64,000 bases of DNA, from assembly GCF_017114995.1 (NCBI RefSeq), contig NZ_JABXKL010000018.1, positions 20,304 through 84,303 on the forward strand. Reading direction: 5' to 3'. The notes below the pieces were generated by a model, which was given only the letters and a program-made list of their open reading frames with translations, made no database searches and was not told where the DNA came from. Positions 63,015 to 64,000 of this stretch are shown piece after piece. Numbering within the stretch: position 1 is the first letter of the stretch; each line of letters begins with the position of its first letter. The position numbers were made by a program, and so were the translations under genes. This stretch comes from Nostoc sp. NMS9 (GTDB lineage: Bacteria; Cyanobacteriota; Cyanobacteriia; Cyanobacteriales; Nostocaceae).

Positions 63015-63938
63015 TCACGAACTTGTGCAATTTATAAACTGATTTACTCGCTGCCAAACCTTCTCTAATAATTCAGGATCATTCGCATCAAACCATTCAA
63101 TTTTCGGATATGCTCGAAACCAAGTGCGTTGTCGCTTGGCAAATTGTCGGGTATGCAAAATTGTTAATTCTTTCGCTTCATCTAACGAAATATCCCCAGC
63201 CAAATATTGCTTAATTTCTTGATAACCCAGAGTATTCAATAAAGACAAATCAGCGCCATATTTTTGACAAAGATTCTCCACCTCAGTGACCAAACCATTT
63301 GCTATCATCTGTTCAGTACGCTGTTGAATACGAGGAGCCAACCTTTCAACATCGCAATCTAAACCTATTTGCAGAATCGGATAATCGGGTGGATTCTCCC
63401 CTTGCTGTTCTGAAATTGGATATCCAGTGACGTAAAATACCTCTAATGCTCGTAAAGTCCTTACGGAATCGTTGCCATGAATCTTTTGTGCGGCAACTGG
63501 ATCGACTTGTTGTAACATGGCGTAGAGTTGTGGTTGACCCAGAGATTCAAGCTGCGATCGCAATTTTATTTGCGGTGCAACCCGAGGAATTTTCATCCCT
63601 TGGACAATAGAACGAATGTATAAGCCAGTGCCACCAACGAGTAGAACTGGGAGAGATGAGGAGGATGAGGGGGATGAGGGAGAATTAATTAAGGCTTGTG
63701 CTTGTTGTTGATAGTCTGCTACTGTCATCCTGTCTGTTGGATCGCAGATATCTATTAAATAGTGCGGCACCAATTTTTGTTCAGCCACAGTCGGTTTAGC
63801 CGTCCCAATATCAAACTCACGGTAAACTTGACGAGAATCAGCATTGATAATTACAGAACATAACCGCATCGCCAAAGCCAAAGCCAAACCCGACTTTCCT
63901 GTTGCCGTTGCCCCACAAATTACAATTAATTTAGTCAT
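63015..63938 (-). CDS. miaA: tRNA dimethylallyltransferase
   Basis: Adds the dimethylallyl group to A37 of tRNAs reading UNN codons. 307 residues. P-loop VICGATATGKSGLALALA, IINADSRQVYREFDIGTAKP, then PHYLIDICDPTDRMTVADYQ, VGGTGLYIRSIVQGM and the C-terminal TILHTRQFAKRQRTWFR (the tRNA-binding zipper). A low-complexity SPSSPSSSSSLP stretch (repeat GATGAGG on the DNA, 63655-63690) interrupts the region before the GGTGLY motif. The start is at MTKLIVICGATATGKS. Confidence 0.96.
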   Translation of the reverse strand: MTKLIVICGATATGKSGLALALAMRLCSVIINADSRQVYREFDIGTAKPTVAEQKLVPHYLIDICDPTDRMTVADYQQQAQALINSPSSPSSSSSLPVLLVGGTGLYIRSIVQGMKIPRVAPQIKLRSQLESLGQPQLYAMLQQVDPVAAQKIHGNDSVRTLRALEVFYVTGYPISEQQGENPPDYPILQIGLDCDVERLAPRIQQRTEQMIANGLVTEVENLCQKYGADLSLLNTLGYQEIKQYLAGDISLDEAKELTILHTRQFAKRQRTWFRAYPKIEWFDANDPELLEKVWQRVNQFINCTSS

Positions 63939-64000
63939 TAGTCATTAGACCCATCCAAAATATAATCAAAGCACAAAAAAATGGTAGAAAGTAAAATTAG

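Overview
The window looks like chromosome of a filamentous, Nostoc/Anabaena-type cyanobacterium. Evidence read directly from the sequence: very frequent HIP1 octamers (GCGATCGC); many heptamer-type short tandem repeats (runs of CCCCATG, CCCCTGC, GAGTTAG, GTCATTA); and oxygenic-phototroph genes (chlM, prk, petH with an N-terminal CpcD-like domain, DUF928, DUF2358, DUF1206 and GHL10 families). The species cannot be named from this alone. Most of the window is housekeeping or metabolic sequence peppered with small palindromic repeats and MITE-like elements, several of them sitting inside genes.

Layout. 1-4.0 kb: RND efflux pair (permease cut by the window edge, adaptor) and a sugar-type symporter. 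4.1-7.6 kb: phosphoribosyltransferase, a type IA topoisomerase and a hicBA module whose toxin is frameshifted. 7.8-15 kb: serine hydrolase, DUF928 protein, FtsH, FMN reductase and a ferrochelatase-like chelatase with a natural His8 tail. 15.3-21.1 kb: two inverted copies of a MITE-like element bracket a hypothetical gene, an MFS transporter and acetolactate synthase (with a zinc-ribbon tail). 21.1-24.6 kb: decaying ergothioneine locus (egtD intact, egtC broken by a 107-bp insertion and a nonsense codon, egtB reduced to a stub), then a nucleotidyltransferase and a broken histidine kinase. 24.7-42 kb: membrane proteins, chlM, secreted protein, DUF2358/GHL10/DUF1206 operon, epoxide hydrolase-like protein, pentapeptide protein, anion transporter, metK, prk, petH, hom.

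42.2-53.3 kb is an accessory island: two coupled small ORFs; a Panacea-type antitoxin gene next to a MazF/PemK-like gene; and a type I restriction-modification operon (hsdM ... hsdS-hsdR) in which a DUF2281 antitoxin/PIN toxin pair sits directly before hsdS and a short YgjP-type metallopeptidase directly after hsdR, all joined by 4-10 bp overlaps. Between hsdM and that block lie a small DM13-like gene, a MITE and a 13-copy array of a 21-bp unit carrying HIP1-like palindromes. A tRNA-Lys(CTT) gene with a T-stem mismatch closes the island.

53.3-64 kb: a DXCF-type cyanobacteriochrome histidine kinase in which the phosphoacceptor His is Gln; a second GHL10 gene with a membrane partner; glcD; a 707-residue protein fusing an XRE helix-turn-helix to a dynamin-like GTPase (the best candidate here for an undescribed system); a Uma2 nuclease; and miaA.
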